A DNA stretch of 64,000 nucleotides from Cyclobacterium sp. 1_MG-2023 (GTDB taxonomy: Bacteria > Bacteroidota > Bacteroidia > Cytophagales > Cyclobacteriaceae), in contig NZ_JAUOPC010000001.1 in NCBI RefSeq assembly GCF_030546805.1, positions 146,081-210,080 on the forward strand, written 5' to 3'. A program made the position numbers and the translations under genes. This document shows, piece by piece, positions 63,130-64,000 of the stretch (within the stretch, counting starts at the first letter, position 1; each line of letters opens with the position of its first letter). Below the pieces are notes generated by a model. It was not told where the DNA came from. It was given only the letters and a program-made list of their open reading frames with translations, and ran no database searches.

Positions 63130-64000
63130 ATGTTTAAAAACTACCTTAAAATAGCTTGGCGAAGCCTTCTGAAAAATAAAGCCATTTTTTCCATCAATAC
63201 TGTTGGATTGGCTTTGGGCATCGCATCCTGTGTCATTATCTCTCATTTTGTGCTGGATGAATTGAGCTATGATCAGTACAATGATAAGGTAGATCAGATT
63301 GCAAGGATTGTTTTTAGAGCCAAGGTAAATGGTGAGGAAATAAAAGAAGGGGTGGTGATGGCCCCGGTGGCTCAAGCGGCAAAGAATAACTTTCCCGAAG
63401 TATTGGATGCAACTAGAATTCGAAGGTTAGGAACTCCAAAGATCACTGTCGGTCAGCAGGCCTTTAGAGATGGAAGATTTGCCTACGTAGATCCAAATTT
63501 CTTCGAAATCTTTAGCCTGCCTATTATAGCCGGGGATGCTGGAAACCCATTGGAGCAACCGAATACGGTCGTTATAACAACAACATTGGCTGAAAAGTAT
63601 TTTGGAACCAAAGATGCAATAGGGAAATTGTTTTACCTGGAAAGTCAGGAACAACCCTATACCATTACAGGTGTAATTGAGGAGATGCCTGAAAATGCCC
63701 ATTTTCATTTTGACCTCTTTGCTTCAATGAAAGGATTCCCTGAAGCCAACAGTAATTCTTGGTTCAAAGGTAACTTTTTCACCTATCTCTTGCTAGAAAA
63801 GGGATTTGATCACCAACAATTGGAGGCCAAACTGCCGGGTTTGATTGGGAAATATATGGGGCCTTCCATGCAGGAAGAAATGGGGGTGTCCTTTGAAGAA
63901 TTTACCAAAGACAACCAACTTGGTTTTGCTTTACAAGCGCTCAGTGACATTCATTTGCACTCCGACAATGCCTCGTACAGTGAATTGGAAGAGGGAGGAG
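63130..64000 (+). CDS. FtsX/MacB-like ABC permease, N-terminal part
   Basis: The gene runs past the right edge; 290 codons are visible and open. It starts at the ATG at 63130 with MFKNYLKIAWRSLLKNK, then a membrane helix (about 20-42; FSINTVGLALGIASCVII), the usual start of the MacB-type permease common in Bacteroidota. The part after is the large periplasmic domain with strands such as NTVVITTTLAEKYFGTKDAIGK. It would transport peptides, lipids or antimicrobials with the ATPase. Confidence 0.9.
   Translation, partial: MFKNYLKIAWRSLLKNKAIFSINTVGLALGIASCVIISHFVLDELSYDQYNDKVDQIARIVFRAKVNGEEIKEGVVMAPVAQAAKNNFPEVLDATRIRRLGTPKITVGQQAFRDGRFAYVDPNFFEIFSLPIIAGDAGNPLEQPNTVVITTTLAEKYFGTKDAIGKLFYLESQEQPYTITGVIEEMPENAHFHFDLFASMKGFPEANSNSWFKGNFFTYLLLEKGFDHQQLEAKLPGLIGKYMGPSMQEEMGVSFEEFTKDNQLGFALQALSDIHLHSDNASYSELEEGG

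Noticed and set aside
1-64000. CRISPR array or prophage
   Set aside because: No short regular repeats with unique spacers and no phage structural or integrase genes were seen.

Overview
The window reads as a marine-type Bacteroidota chromosome, most likely order Cytophagales, family Cyclobacteriaceae. This is inferred from gene content only: a SusC/SusD pair with an ECF sigma factor and FecR, many lipoproteins, a GH117-like enzyme, AT-rich spacers and few recognisable Shine-Dalgarno sites. I found no ribosomal RNA operon, transposase, prophage or CRISPR array. There is one tRNA gene.

Layout. 1-4.3 kb: a partial SDR, secreted hypotheticals, a Fur-family regulator, an FMN-binding protein and a metallophosphoesterase. 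4.4-16.9 kb: catabolic and redox genes (a heme/beta-propeller dehydrogenase, an amidohydrolase, a fatty acid hydroxylase, two zinc-type dehydrogenases, a KduD-like SDR, DoxX, a GH117-like lipoprotein and an esterase). This part holds a three-period array of 167-bp palindromic repeats; a solitary copy lies near 4.5 kb. 16.9-17.7 kb: a HigBA toxin-antitoxin pair. 18.3-22.3 kb: an MbnP/MbnH-like copper locus with two paralogous small cysteine proteins and an AraC regulator. 22.4-26.5 kb: a molybdopterin operon (moaD, moaE, moaA, moeA, xdhC). 27.1-33.9 kb: sigma factor, FecR, SusC, SusD. 34.1-44.7 kb: a sugar-acid catabolic cluster (aldolase, GntP permease, UxuA-like, GarR, GudD-like, then RraA-like, two enolase-superfamily proteins and RraA-like). 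44.9-49.1 kb: a 1400-residue PAS/GAF sensor without an ATPase domain. 50.2-51.4 kb: cbpA-cbpM, then tRNA-Val. 51.7-56.5 kb: a cholesterol-dependent-cytolysin-like lipoprotein facing a Ser/Thr kinase-TPR gene and its ECF sigma factor. 56.8-64.0 kb: a two-component system of the NtrC class, divergent from a TolC/HlyD/ABC efflux operon that runs off the end.

How the genes work together. The SusCD pair probably imports an oligosaccharide or sugar acid, and the downstream cluster could turn a hexarate into pyruvate and glycerate (GudD-like dehydratase, GarL-like aldolase, GarR reductase). Five enzymes of that cluster (UxuA-like, both RraA-like, both enolase-superfamily) carry export signals, which suggests part of the chemistry is periplasmic. 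The efflux operon looks sigma-54 dependent: two nearly identical dyad sites and a degenerate -24/-12 element lie between it and the adjacent NtrC-type regulator gene. The most unusual items are the lipoprotein cytolysin with a changed undecapeptide loop, the exported sugar-acid enzymes and the MbnPH locus with its flanking paralogues.
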